From contig JANBPU010000418.1 in NCBI GenBank assembly GCA_027575805.1, positions 1-11,939 of the forward strand: a DNA stretch of 11,939 bases. Reading direction: 5' to 3'. How positions within the stretch are numbered: the stretch's first letter is position 1; every line of letters begins with the position of its first letter. The notes under the pieces were generated by a model. That model was given only the letters and a program-made list of their open reading frames with translations, was not told the origin of the DNA and ran no database searches. The stretch is from Mycoemilia scoparia. Taxonomy: Eukaryota; Kickxellomycota; Kickxellomycetes; Kickxellales; Kickxellaceae. The translations under genes and the position numbers were made by a program. Below, in pieces: positions 1 to 8,975 of this stretch.

Positions 1-735
1 TCTTGAGCACAGACCCTAACACACATTTTACTTCCCACTGCTGCTACATAGCATCAAATTCTCACACTTTTGCATTTGTATTTTTCTATTAATGCATCTC
101 AGGAACAGTTAGAATGAAACATCAACAACAACAACAGATACATCGAGTTCGATTGAATAACTTCCAAAAAAAGAACCTATGCATCAGCCATATTAACACC
201 TGATACCTTTTTGATGTCACTACTGCATTATTATAGTATGAACTATTTTTGCTCAAGGTTATTTATTTATCAGCACTAACCTGTCATTTCTCAAAAAGAA
301 GAGGGTTTACTAAATAGACGCTAGTAATTACGATCAAGAAATGATTGCGGCTATTGCTGAATGATTATTGCAATACTTTTGAAAATAACTAACTGTTCCT
401 CTAAGAAGCACTTTATATTATGAAAACGACTTACTTGTGAGTGTGAGTGGTATAGTAATTCAGAATATTCGATTTGTTAAACAGACATATACAGGGCCAA
501 ATCTTTTATCTTAAAGGAGTCTTTGAGAAGTAGGGTCAGGTTTTATCAGAAGTGCCATGCTGCATAAATCAAATTATTTCCCACAGCTCTTTTTTGCTTC
601 AAAGTAAACAGACACTTCTACTACACTCAGCAAATGATAAGCTATATAAACCCAATAACATGGCACACAAATGTCACTAAAACATTAACGATTTTTTCTT
701 TGAACACACAAATATACTGATTTAATAACCCTTAT
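1..735. other. Intergenic region upstream of the M16 peptidase gene
   Basis: AT-rich sequence with stops in all frames at short intervals. It has no long open frame, no tRNA-like cloverleaf and no mobile-element ends. It contains a short CAA repeat near 123-138 and a TATA-like element near 643. A TGA at 718-720, in frame with the downstream gene, closes off any N-terminal extension of that gene. The left part could be promoter or leader of a gene beyond the window edge, but nothing proves this. Confidence 0.6.
643..650 (+). promoter_or_regulatory. TATA-like box of the M16 peptidase gene
   Basis: The sequence TATATAAA lies about 86 bp upstream of the start codon at 736. That spacing would suit a TATA box with a leader of roughly 50-60 nt. 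It was identified by motif and position only. AT-rich DNA produces such motifs by chance. Confidence 0.4.
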
Positions 736-3700
736 ATGACCTTATCAAAATCACAAGAATTTACAGACATTTCTGGGACGGACAGAGCAACCGACCCCAC
801 TAATTATCATCTTGGCGATGCCAAGGTATGTTTTAAAACTCATGAAAGCGTAGCTATTGGAAGTGCAACAGACAATGAAGCTGGAAAGGTTTTAGAAAAG
901 CAGCATTTGAACTCGAAGCAGAGCTCAGGAAGCAGAGATTATGTCAAACGGACTCTTTCCCAAAAACTAGGCAGTGAAGATGTGCTAGAGTACTACGAAT
1001 ATGTTGGGAAACCAATCAAGCGCTTGGGCCGTGATGACAGAGAATATCGACTTATAAAGCTAACGAACAACTTGGAAGTTATGCTGGTTTCTGGCTCTGA
1101 AGATGATCTTGCAGCAGCAACAATGGATGTTGGTGTTGGCAGTACCTCGGATCCAAAGGACTTCAATGGGCTGGCACACTTTTGCGAACATATGCTGTTC
1201 ATGGGTACAGAGGATTATCCTGAGCCTGACCAATTCCTCGAAGTCTTGACAAAGAATGGTGGAGGCTCCAATGCTTATACTGCTCAGTGCAACACAAAAT
1301 ATTACTTTAGTGTTGTCAATTCGGCCCTTGAGATGGCGCTTGACAGGTTTTCTTCGTTTTTCACCAAGCCATTGTTTAAGGCCGACTTTGTTGACAGAGA
1401 AGTAAAGAACGTTGACTCTGAGTTTAAGGGGAGAATCAACTCGGATTCATCTCGACTATACCAACTATCACAGTCTTTGGCCGACCCAGACCATGTCATC
1501 AATAAGTTCAACATTGGTAGTATGGAGACACTGGCCAACAAGGCTGAAGAGCTTGGCGTCAGTCTACGTGACATTGTATACGACTTTTACAGCAAGTACT
1601 ATTCCTCAGATATAATGAAGCTTGCAATAACTGGAAGTCAGTCTCTTGACCAGTTGACTGAGTGGGCAGTTTGCAAATTCTCCGATATCAAAAGCAAGGG
1701 CAAGACCGTGCCAGATCCCGTTGGTGTCCCATATGGCCCCAATGAGTTATGTAGGATGATCAGGTACAAGACCGTCAAGGACACCTACACCCTGGCCATA
1801 GATTTCTCTCTTCCCGACCTCAAACCATTTATCGAAAATTATCCAACATTTTATCCCTCAAAGATTCTGACCCGTAAACACAAAAACTCTTTACACTCAT
1901 TCCTGGAAAGAAAGGGATGGATTACCTATCTTTATGCGAGCAAGGTCGGTAACCCTGTAAAGGGATATGATCTGTATAATATTTTCATTAACCTCACTGA
2001 GTCTGGATACCAAAACTACCTTGACGTTTTGCGGGCGGTGTTTTCCTACATCAACATGGTTAAACAAACCCCGCCGGTGAAAAGGATTTATGATGAAGTT
2101 GCACAGTCCGCTTTAAACACCTTTGAATTCACTACCATCGACTATGGATCCAGCTTTACTAATAACATTACTTCGTACATGAACGAAGAGTATACCAGCA
2201 AAGACAAGATGATTGCAAGCTACTATCTGTTCTTTAGTTTCTCTGAAAATAATATCCAGATGGTCTTGGATCACCTTAACATAAGAAACTGCAACATATT
2301 TATCGGCTCAAAGGAAGACAAAGAAATTGAATATCCATTATCTGAGAAGCACTTTGGCACCCAGTATCGGGTTGATCCCATTGGCGAGGAACTTTTGAAG
2401 GAGCTGGAGGAAATTGACCCTTATGATTGCTACAAGATGCCTCAAAAGAACGAATTGATATGCTGGGATCTCGAAATGGTCACTGATGTTCCAAAATGTG
2501 AAAAGCCAGACCTGCAACCAACACTCCTTGTGCGTAACAAACATGGCGAGGTTTGGTATCGTAGAGATGATCGATTTTTGACACCAAAAGGGCGGATCCA
2601 CGTCACCTTCAGCATGCCCAAAAAGAGACAATCGGCCGAGAATTGTGTTGCATTATCAATTTTCCTCAGCATGATTAGATACGAATTTTGTGAGCTTGTG
2701 GATGGTGCTGGCTCAGCTGGGTTTAGCTATGGCTTATATCCAAGTGGTCAGGGGATGGGAATTGATATCTCTGGCTATACTCCAAAGATGCTTCAATTCT
2801 TCTACTTGATCATCAATAACTGCAATACTGCAATCCTGAGCAAGTTCAGATTCGAGGTTCTTAAAGAGGATTCGCTCAGAAGAAGGAAAAACATGGACCA
2901 AATGGACCCTGATGATCAAGCATTGCGCTGGCAGGCATTATTCACAACGGCCTTGACTTGGAGTGATGAGCAGATTATCAAAGCTACCGAGAACATGACC
3001 TTTGAGTCCATGGTTGAAATAGTCAATGATTTGCTTGGTAGTTTCTATACAGAGACTTTGGTGGTTGGTAGCTTTACTGAGGACATTGCAATCAAAGTTC
3101 ATGAGAAGGTGCATGAGGCTTTCAAGCCAAATACCGTTCCAATAGCTGGTACATACCCACTGCCTTTCATTATCCAAAAGCCTGGTCTAAAGCTAGCACA
3201 GCACAAGTCAACTAGCGAAAAGAATCCAAACTCAGCATTCACCATGACTCTGTTTGCTAAACGAGATTCCAGACACAGGGAAATGGCCTACCTGTATATT
3301 CTCTTCTTGACCATAAACAGCAAATTCTACAACAGGCTACGTACAAATGAGTCGATCGGATATGCAGTATATTGTACCCAGATAAACTATTCACCCAAGC
3401 ATTTTGCTCTCCAATTTGTTGTTACTAGTGAATGTAGTCCAGCATACATTCACTTGAGATACAGATACTTTATAAAGCATTTCCGCCAGAAAGTTTTGGT
3501 TGAATTGACAGAGGAAGATATAAAAGACCAAGCCGAAAAGGCAATAAAGAGGTGTGAGGAGCCTGACCATGATATTTATGAAGAGGCAGATTCTTACAGT
3601 AGTGCTATATCGAACAAGGGGTACGACTTCTTTTACCTTCAGTCGATCATTGAAAATCTCAAGACTGTTTCCAAGGATGGACTGATCGAATTCTGGGACA

Positions 3701-4314
3701 AGCACATTGACCCCTTGAGTAGATACAGAAATGGCAGGGAGGTGGAAGAGGACCATGACGTTCTCCCTGCTATTGCATTCGAAGTATTTTCTCCAAAGTC
3801 TCGTGTTCCAACACTTCAGGAACGTCAGAAATATCCGGGAACTATACTTGCTTTATATGGCTGCTTGGAGCGCGAGAAGATCAAAAACGTGGACTACGCT
3901 CATATCTCAGAGGTTGTCGATATGTTGCACCAAGAATACTCAAAGTTTGACGATAAAGATGATGCAGACAGCAACTATTCCAATGTTATTGATGGGTTCA
4001 AGGAGCTGGTTGTTTCGCGTGTATCTGATGTTGACCATGAGGCTTTGGAGAAAGCATTCGAAGAGGAAGATTCATATTCTACAGTTGCCTTGAAGATGGC
4101 CATGAACGATTATATTAAGCCGCCCAGTCCCTCAGTTTCACAGGAATCTTCTGAGGACAGCGTTGCTAACAGATATGCCAAGATATTGTATGACACGCCA
4201 GATGGATACCAAGTCTTTGAAAACTACAAGGAATATTGCAAGTTACTTGTACATGGAGATGCACCAGAATCAGTTCATGACTTGATTCCCAAGTATCCAG
4301 ATTACAAGAATTAA
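736..4314 (+). CDS. STE23: Insulin-degrading enzyme / Ste23-like M16 zinc metallopeptidase
   Basis: An intronless 1192-residue protein of the M16A (inverzincin) family. These enzymes form a closed chamber and degrade small peptides; yeast Ste23 helps process the a-factor pheromone precursor. The inverted zinc motif HFCEH is at residues 148-152 (ligands H148 and H152, catalytic E151). The third ligand, E229, sits in NVDSE, 81 residues after H148, the same spacing as in human IDE. Active M16 N-domain is about 105-255, a second M16 domain about 265-440, a middle domain about 445-735, then the inactive C-terminal half. The IDE substrate-binding Arg/Tyr pair appears as R869 and Y876 (RLRTNESIGY). 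An in-frame TGA at 718 supports the start at 736. The protein is about 165-175 residues longer than IDE or Ste23: a hydrophilic N-terminal extension (about 1-85) and an acidic C-terminal tail after about 1040. There is no PTS1 ending. An AAG/GTATGT at 823-831 could be a cryptic phase-0 donor, but the frame is open without splicing. Orthology to Ste23 rather than a paralogue is inferred. Confidence 0.93.
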   Translation: MTLSKSQEFTDISGTDRATDPTNYHLGDAKVCFKTHESVAIGSATDNEAGKVLEKQHLNSKQSSGSRDYVKRTLSQKLGSEDVLEYYEYVGKPIKRLGRDDREYRLIKLTNNLEVMLVSGSEDDLAAATMDVGVGSTSDPKDFNGLAHFCEHMLFMGTEDYPEPDQFLEVLTKNGGGSNAYTAQCNTKYYFSVVNSALEMALDRFSSFFTKPLFKADFVDREVKNVDSEFKGRINSDSSRLYQLSQSLADPDHVINKFNIGSMETLANKAEELGVSLRDIVYDFYSKYYSSDIMKLAITGSQSLDQLTEWAVCKFSDIKSKGKTVPDPVGVPYGPNELCRMIRYKTVKDTYTLAIDFSLPDLKPFIENYPTFYPSKILTRKHKNSLHSFLERKGWITYLYASKVGNPVKGYDLYNIFINLTESGYQNYLDVLRAVFSYINMVKQTPPVKRIYDEVAQSALNTFEFTTIDYGSSFTNNITSYMNEEYTSKDKMIASYYLFFSFSENNIQMVLDHLNIRNCNIFIGSKEDKEIEYPLSEKHFGTQYRVDPIGEELLKELEEIDPYDCYKMPQKNELICWDLEMVTDVPKCEKPDLQPTLLVRNKHGEVWYRRDDRFLTPKGRIHVTFSMPKKRQSAENCVALSIFLSMIRYEFCELVDGAGSAGFSYGLYPSGQGMGIDISGYTPKMLQFFYLIINNCNTAILSKFRFEVLKEDSLRRRKNMDQMDPDDQALRWQALFTTALTWSDEQIIKATENMTFESMVEIVNDLLGSFYTETLVVGSFTEDIAIKVHEKVHEAFKPNTVPIAGTYPLPFIIQKPGLKLAQHKSTSEKNPNSAFTMTLFAKRDSRHREMAYLYILFLTINSKFYNRLRTNESIGYAVYCTQINYSPKHFALQFVVTSECSPAYIHLRYRYFIKHFRQKVLVELTEEDIKDQAEKAIKRCEEPDHDIYEEADSYSSAISNKGYDFFYLQSIIENLKTVSKDGLIEFWDKHIDPLSRYRNGREVEEDHDVLPAIAFEVFSPKSRVPTLQERQKYPGTILALYGCLEREKIKNVDYAHISEVVDMLHQEYSKFDDKDDADSNYSNVIDGFKELVVSRVSDVDHEALEKAFEEEDSYSTVALKMAMNDYIKPPSPSVSQESSEDSVANRYAKILYDTPDGYQVFENYKEYCKLLVHGDAPESVHDLIPKYPDYKN

Positions 4315-4334
4315 TAGCCATAATTTTTGTCATC

Positions 4335-4340
4335 AATAAA
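4335..4340 (+). terminator. Poly(A) signal of the M16 peptidase gene
   Basis: A canonical AATAAA begins about 20 nt after the stop codon of the peptidase gene and directly precedes the TTA repeat. It is a likely cleavage and polyadenylation signal, judged by motif and position only. Confidence 0.55.
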
Positions 4341-4342
4341 GC

Positions 4343-4385
<43 letters not shown>
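4343..4385. repeat. (TTA)14 trinucleotide microsatellite
   Basis: A perfect TTA/ATT tract of 43 nt, about 14 copies, lies in the gap between two convergent genes. It starts two bases after the AATAAA of the peptidase gene, so it lies in or just beyond that transcript's 3' end. Length variation between strains is likely. Confidence 0.95.
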
Positions 4386-4529
4386 GACGTTTTTAACTGT
4401 AGTTGTTTGCTTTATATCATCATCGCAGCCATTACTCAACATCTATCAATGTATTTCATGCAATATATTATAAATCTTACTAAACCCAATACATGTTTTA
4501 CCAATTAGGACATATTTAGATATACGTGT

Positions 4530-4540
4530 TTTATTTTATT
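4530..4540 (-). terminator. Overlapping AATAAA signals downstream of the Smr gene
   Basis: Two overlapping minus-strand AATAAA hexamers (4535-4540 and 4530-4535) start a few bases after the TGA of the Smr-domain gene. This is very close to the stop for a sole poly(A) signal, so a further site toward 4450 may be used. Together with the signal at 4335 it implies closely abutting convergent 3' ends. Confidence 0.35.
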
Positions 4541-4542
4541 TT

Positions 4543-6393
4543 TCAGATTAGTATGCAGACAAGACCATTTAAACCTTTGGATCCATATTCTTTAAACCTA
4601 TATCCTCGTTCATTACAAAATCGTGTCACAGTGGGAAGAAGCCTGGGCTTAAATTTAGAGTGAATACCTACTCCAGGAACAACCCAAACATGTTTTACAA
4701 TTCCAGAGAAGTCGTAGAGAAGCTCTTCAAGGGTTTCAAAGGCCTCATTAGAATGCAGACCATGAAGATCGATAAATATCTCGCCACGAATGCTTTTGCG
4801 AAGTTCTGGTTTGAGCTTTGGATTGCGAAGATAGAACAGCCCATATGAAGCCTTTCTATTCAATTCACGAGCTTCTTTGTTTGCATCTTGGCCTTGTTTG
4901 GCAAATGTTTTAGCCAGCTTGGCATTTCCACTTTGGAATGCAGCATGTGCCTTGTTGAGTGCAGAGTTTCGAAGCCTGATGTTCTTTAGTGCATCCTTTC
5001 GGATTTCATTGTACTGCTTGGTAAGTTCCTTACCAGTAAAGAAGAATGGCATGGGGTTTGGAATCTGTGGGAATTTGCGACTCTCATATGCGGCCTGACT
5101 ATCAAGTGGTTGTTTCTTGAACTTCAAACCATCACCAGTATACGAACTTAGTGATTGAGCCACTGCACTGTATCCAGTTTTGGAAGGCGAGTTTTTAGAT
5201 TTTAACTTGGCGGAATTGGATGACAGGGCAGGGAACTCTTCTTCAGTATTAAGGATAGTTGGGTCAATGCCTGGACTCTTATTCTTGGTACTATTGATGA
5301 GATTATTCGAAATGTCAGAAGTACCAGAAGTGCTGTCCCGAATGGCTTGGAGTGCCTGTTCAGGCCAACCATGCAAAAACTCGCATTCAGGGCCCTTCAT
5401 ACAATCTCCGCTAAGCCAGAATCGACAAATCATAGAAGTTACATCGTGGCTAAACCAGCAATCCTTTCTAAAGCACCCGTTATGCATAAAATGACGACAA
5501 ACTCTCTGGGATGGAGTTCGGTGGGAAGTTTCGAGAGATTCAGGAGTAAAATCGACAGATAAAAGCAGCTTCATTGCAGCTTCCGGGTCAAACCCTGTTG
5601 CCTCGATAGTCATCCAGATAACATCTGGGTCATAGAAATAAAATACAGTCTCAAGGAGTTCTTGATCAGACATGTCTGCAAAGGTATTGACCATCCCAAA
5701 TTCTTCTTCCTGGATTCCCTCGTCTCCACCTTCAGTTTCATCAAACTCGTCCTCAGAGTAGTAATGGTAGTATTCGTCATCATAGTACCCATCGTTTGTA
5801 TAGTCATGGTTGGCATAGTACTCTTCGCTGCCATAGCTGTGACTGGCAGTGGTATACAAGGTATCTTGGTTAGTTAAACTAATCGAGGCTTGGCCTTCAG
5901 GGCTAATAGTTTTAAAGGAGCTTTCAGATAAAGGGGATACACATTTATGGTCGGGCCTTGCAACATTGGAGTAATTGAAAGACTTGTGTTGTGTCTTTTT
6001 GTTTTTTGTCAATGAGTCATAGTCAAAAGTTTCGATGAGCTTGTCGATGGTATTTTCCAGTTTAGCTTCAGGCTAACCACCCATAGCGCGACATGGAACG
6101 AACAAGATTCCCAAGCATAGCAGGAGTAGTAAATAGTAATAATAAACATTAAAGAGAAATTAACTCCAAACGCTAATAGCTTCATAGTAGTCACAATTTT
6201 TAGATATGAACCTAGGATGGATTCTTACCAAATCATTGGTTTCTACAAGTATTTCCTTTAGAGTATCTTTCCGCTCACTAGCTCCCAATGACTTGTCTTC
6301 AAGTGCAGCTAGCACATACTTGCGAGTAAGGCTATCGGAATTCAATGACAGACTTTCTAAATGCTCGGCTAATGGGGTTAGGGGATCTGACAT
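4543..6393 (-). CDS. CUE-like / tandem CCCH zinc-finger / DUF1771 / Smr-domain protein, probable RNA-surveillance factor (2 exons)
   Basis: Exons are 6393-6229 and 6072-4543, joined in phase 0 across a 156-nt GTAAGA...TTAG intron, giving 564 residues. The ATG at 6393 is the first in its frame. Order of parts: a charged helical N-terminus (1-80); a Tyr/Asp/Glu-rich stretch (about 135-180); a CUE-like helical segment (about 187-231); two CCCH fingers, C247-x7-C255-x4-C260-x3-H264 and C271-x7-C279-x5-C285-x3-H289; a PAM2-like LNTEEEFPAL (about 329-338); a DUF1771 region (about 406-471); and a C-terminal Smr domain with the catalytic-type DLHG (D490, H492) and PGVGIHS in place of the usual TGxGxHS. 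CUE plus Smr occurs in yeast Cue2, the no-go-decay endonuclease. PAM2, CUE, DUF1771 and Smr occur together in plant CID5-7 proteins, where PAM2 binds poly(A)-binding protein. A cytoplasmic role as an RNA-binding nuclease or surveillance factor is inferred. The family assignment is firm and the function moderate. Confidence 0.88.
6073..6228 (-). other. Intron of the Smr-domain gene
   Basis: On the minus strand the intron begins GTAAGAATCC after codon 55 (TTG) and ends GGTTAG before CCT GAA GCT. Removing these 156 nt joins two open frames in phase 0. The downstream frame has no ATG upstream of the conserved region; its only apparent start at 6012 is a TTG. This argues that the upstream exon is real. 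Confidence 0.8.
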
Positions 6394-6595
6394 CTCTCTC
6401 TGTGTGTGTGCGAGTGTTGGTGTGTGGACAAACGCATTCACGACCAAGAAGAAAATAGTCGCGGTACAGAAGGAGAGGAGAGGAGAGGAGAGAAAGAAGA
6501 AAGTTCGTAGTAGTAGCAATAGTAACAATACAAGCGGTAAAAATAAAATGGAAAAACAGTGCTTTTGTTTATGTCGTCAGACTTTGATGAAGTAG
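6394..6595 (-). promoter_or_regulatory. Pyrimidine- and CA-rich leader/promoter of the Smr-domain gene
   Basis: Read on the minus strand, a CACACACA/GAGAGAG run sits directly before the ATG at 6393. About 80 nt further up is a pyrimidine tract with four tandem CTCCT units (AGGAG x4 on the plus strand at 6471-6490). CT-rich tracts near start codons are common in fungal promoters and leaders. No TATA box is obvious. Where the promoter ends and the leader begins cannot be seen. Confidence 0.4.
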
Positions 6596-6915
6596 TGCAT
6601 GAAGTCAAAATAACGTGATGATAAATACTTGATAACCTCAAGATATGGTTATGGGCCAACAGCGAACTTTAATGTTTATTAGATAAAATGCTTGAATTCA
6701 TTTGACAGGTAGTATTATTTAAATGGTACGATTTAGAAGTGAATGGATTTATATTATGGCTGAATGTATGGATAGGACTAGAATGAAGCAAAAAATAGCA
6801 ACAGGTTAATATAGAAGGCAGAAATATCAAAATACTTGAGGGTAAATAAAATAATAGCTATACATCAAAACAATACTATCTAAATGAATCAGATGAGATT
6901 AGTTTTACTATTCCT
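6596..6915. other. Intergenic region between the RhoGAP and Smr genes
   Basis: About 320 bp of AT-rich sequence with no supportable gene. It should hold the 3' UTR of the RhoGAP gene; one minus-strand AATAAA is near 6674-6679, about 240 nt past the stop. It also holds distal promoter sequence of the Smr gene. No RNA gene or mobile-element end was recognised. Confidence 0.5.
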
Positions 6916-8865
6916 TTAGCTTTCCTGTAGCATCTTTTCTACATCTATGACTTTTTTGTCACTAGTGTCCTTGGCATCATCTCCGCTGTCATCACTTTTA
7001 GAGTTTCTTGACCTCTGTTGCTGCTGTTGAGCAAGCTGTTCACGTTCAGCCTTTAGGCGAGCTACAATTCCCTGGGCACTTACTGGCCCACCGCTCGTGG
7101 TTGCGGTTGTTGTGTTGCTACTGTTAACTGCTGCCGACTGGCCGGATGAATCATCTGATGATTTGTGAGCAGATGAAGTGAATGTTATAACTTTGGCATC
7201 TGTTGGCAAGGTGCTTGGACTGCCACTGCCATCACTGACGTTACCACCTCCTTCCTGGGAAGCAGATGTCTGTTCATTGAGGCTTTCTCTTGGTGATGCT
7301 GTTGATGATGTTTGTGGTTTAGGAGATGGTTTATGTGGAACAGCTGGCACAGCAGCTTGACCACCTGTTCTTCTAGGAGGCTTTGGAGGTGGGACGCCAG
7401 TGTTGGTTTTGGACATGATATTTGCAGTGCGGGCTCTTGCTTGGTTTTCAGCTTCCTCTAGCGTATCCTTGAATATGGATTCGTAGTGCTCGATCATTAA
7501 AGTTATCATTGTAACAACATTGGAGCCATTTTCAAGCTTGGCAATTTCAGAATTGCTGTTTGGATCTGATGAGGCGAACCTAGTTACGGAACACATTATT
7601 ACGTCCAACTCTGGACGTTCTGAGTGAACAAAATTGGGAGCCCAGCATGTCGCAAGTTTAGGAGCAGTCATCTCGTTTTCGGCAGAGTGGTCTGCTACAG
7701 CTCTTAGTAATCCAATTATAGCAGCCAACAGGAATGATATACATGGTGGGTCTGACAAGGCAGGAAGAAGAGTATCACGGATGTACTCAGCACCCTCCTT
7801 ATTGTCACCATCCTTCTTGAAGGGGATATCGCTAACAATTTGATAGTAGGCTCTTGGTACAATGGGGTAAGGAAGCTCACGGCACCACATCTTGAGAATG
7901 GCAGCTGCGACATGCTCACCCCATAGAGCATATGCCACAGTGCTGTGATTTTCTCTTTCGTACATACTACGAACCTTGGTCAAAGTAGTCTTTGCTGGAG
8001 ATCTACGGAAGATTCCATGGGTAGATAGGCCATTAGTGTAAATGAAGTCGAGTGCATCTGCAACTGGTGGGGGCAGGCCACGAATTCCACTAGGGCCCAT
8101 TAGCTCCTCAATAGGAACGCCAAAGAAGCGGGGCGGATGCAAGGTATGCTCCTGAGGAACAATAATCTCGGGCTCCTTGGTCAGGTTGTACTGATAAACA
8201 GGCTGAGGGATCTGGAGCTGATCGATAGGTACAAATGTTGCCAATTGAGATAGAGTGTCGACCCATTCGACTTTCTTGTTGAACTTTGGGCTGAAAAGGG
8301 ATCCCATTGCAGAAAAGAGGACACGAATCCAACGAGAAGGATGAACGATATAAAGATTCTTCAGGTTCTTTTTGTATTTGCGACCAAGTCTTCTGTAGGC
8401 CTGGATCAGCCACTTCAAGTTTGGCTTGAACATTGCAGGAGCTGAAAACAAGACTACAGTATAGTCGTTCTCAACAAAGTCATCCAATCGGAAGATAATC
8501 AGGTTAAGGAGTCGGTCATAATCAACCATATCAGGATCTGGTAACTTGCATGCTGCGAATACAACCATGGGCTTGCTTTCATAATCGACACCAGCCTCGA
8601 ATATCAACTTTGTGTTGACATAGTTTGCTAGCTCGCCCCCGTCATTGCCTTCAATTGTGGCCTCGCGAAAGGCCTCCATGTCCAGGTCCAACAGGTCGTC
8701 TCTGGAGTCTTCGTAGCTACTGCCAAATTCGCCTTGCATGTTTGGGCTGCGCTCATAGCTGCCACTGTCTGCATTTCTGTCAAAGTTGAATAAGCCCTGA
8801 CCCGGTGGCTTGTTTAGGTTCAGCTGCTTGAATTTGTTTGTAATTGAGCGGGCTAGATTGTCCAT
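6916..8865 (-). CDS. CRAL-TRIO/BCH-like and RhoGAP domain protein (Rho GTPase-activating protein)
   Basis: An intronless 649-residue protein. The ATG at 8865 is the first in frame after a TAG at 8890-8892. Residues 1-80 are hydrophilic and acidic. Residues about 80-225 resemble the CRAL-TRIO/BCH fold that precedes RhoGAP in human ARHGAP1 and in yeast Ecm25-type proteins. A RhoGAP domain spans about 248-465, with the arginine finger in GIFRRS (R287), the ILKMWCRELPYP helix (K325, R329) and the APN motif (N411). The tail (470-649) is low-complexity: GVPPPKPPRR at 490-499 is an SH3-ligand-like motif, followed by Ser/Thr-rich sequence and a short Gln run near 613-617. The domain should speed GTP hydrolysis on a Rho/Cdc42-type GTPase and so affect polarity or wall growth, while the CRAL-TRIO part binds lipid or small GTPases. 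One oddity is K403 where many RhoGAPs have the Asn of TNLA. The key catalytic residues are intact. The specific GTPase target is unknown. Confidence 0.92.
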   Translation of the reverse strand: MDNLARSITNKFKQLNLNKPPGQGLFNFDRNADSGSYERSPNMQGEFGSSYEDSRDDLLDLDMEAFREATIEGNDGGELANYVNTKLIFEAGVDYESKPMVVFAACKLPDPDMVDYDRLLNLIIFRLDDFVENDYTVVLFSAPAMFKPNLKWLIQAYRRLGRKYKKNLKNLYIVHPSRWIRVLFSAMGSLFSPKFNKKVEWVDTLSQLATFVPIDQLQIPQPVYQYNLTKEPEIIVPQEHTLHPPRFFGVPIEELMGPSGIRGLPPPVADALDFIYTNGLSTHGIFRRSPAKTTLTKVRSMYERENHSTVAYALWGEHVAAAILKMWCRELPYPIVPRAYYQIVSDIPFKKDGDNKEGAEYIRDTLLPALSDPPCISFLLAAIIGLLRAVADHSAENEMTAPKLATCWAPNFVHSERPELDVIMCSVTRFASSDPNSNSEIAKLENGSNVVTMITLMIEHYESIFKDTLEEAENQARARTANIMSKTNTGVPPPKPPRRTGGQAAVPAVPHKPSPKPQTSSTASPRESLNEQTSASQEGGGNVSDGSGSPSTLPTDAKVITFTSSAHKSSDDSSGQSAAVNSSNTTTATTSGGPVSAQGIVARLKAEREQLAQQQQQRSRNSKSDDSGDDAKDTSDKKVIDVEKMLQES

Positions 8866-8968
8866 TGGGAACCAAAGGTTGCTCTTACTCTAGGGTGCTC
8901 GGCAAAGGACTGGAATGTGGTATGAAGTTAATATAAAGGGTGTGGAGTAAATAATAGGGAAAAGTGGA

Positions 8969-8975
8969 TTTTATA
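8969..8975 (-). promoter_or_regulatory. TATA-like box of the RhoGAP gene
   Basis: TATAAAA on the minus strand, in the context CCCTATAAAATCC, lies about 104 bp upstream of the start codon at 8865. The spacing suits a TATA box with a leader of about 70-80 nt. This is motif evidence only. Confidence 0.45.

Noticed and set aside
145..155. B-box-like GTTCGATTG
   Set aside because: It matches the tRNA B box only partly, and the upstream sequence is a CAA repeat that cannot fold as a tRNA.
6206..6595. 129-codon plus-strand frame
   Set aside because: It is antisense to exon 1 and the leader of the Smr-domain gene. Its C-terminal part is simple-sequence Lys/Arg/Ser derived from the AGGAG repeats.
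6614..6760. Possible C/D snoRNA (GTGATGA followed by CTGA)
   Set aside because: The two boxes are about 140 nt apart with no terminal stem or internal C'/D' boxes.
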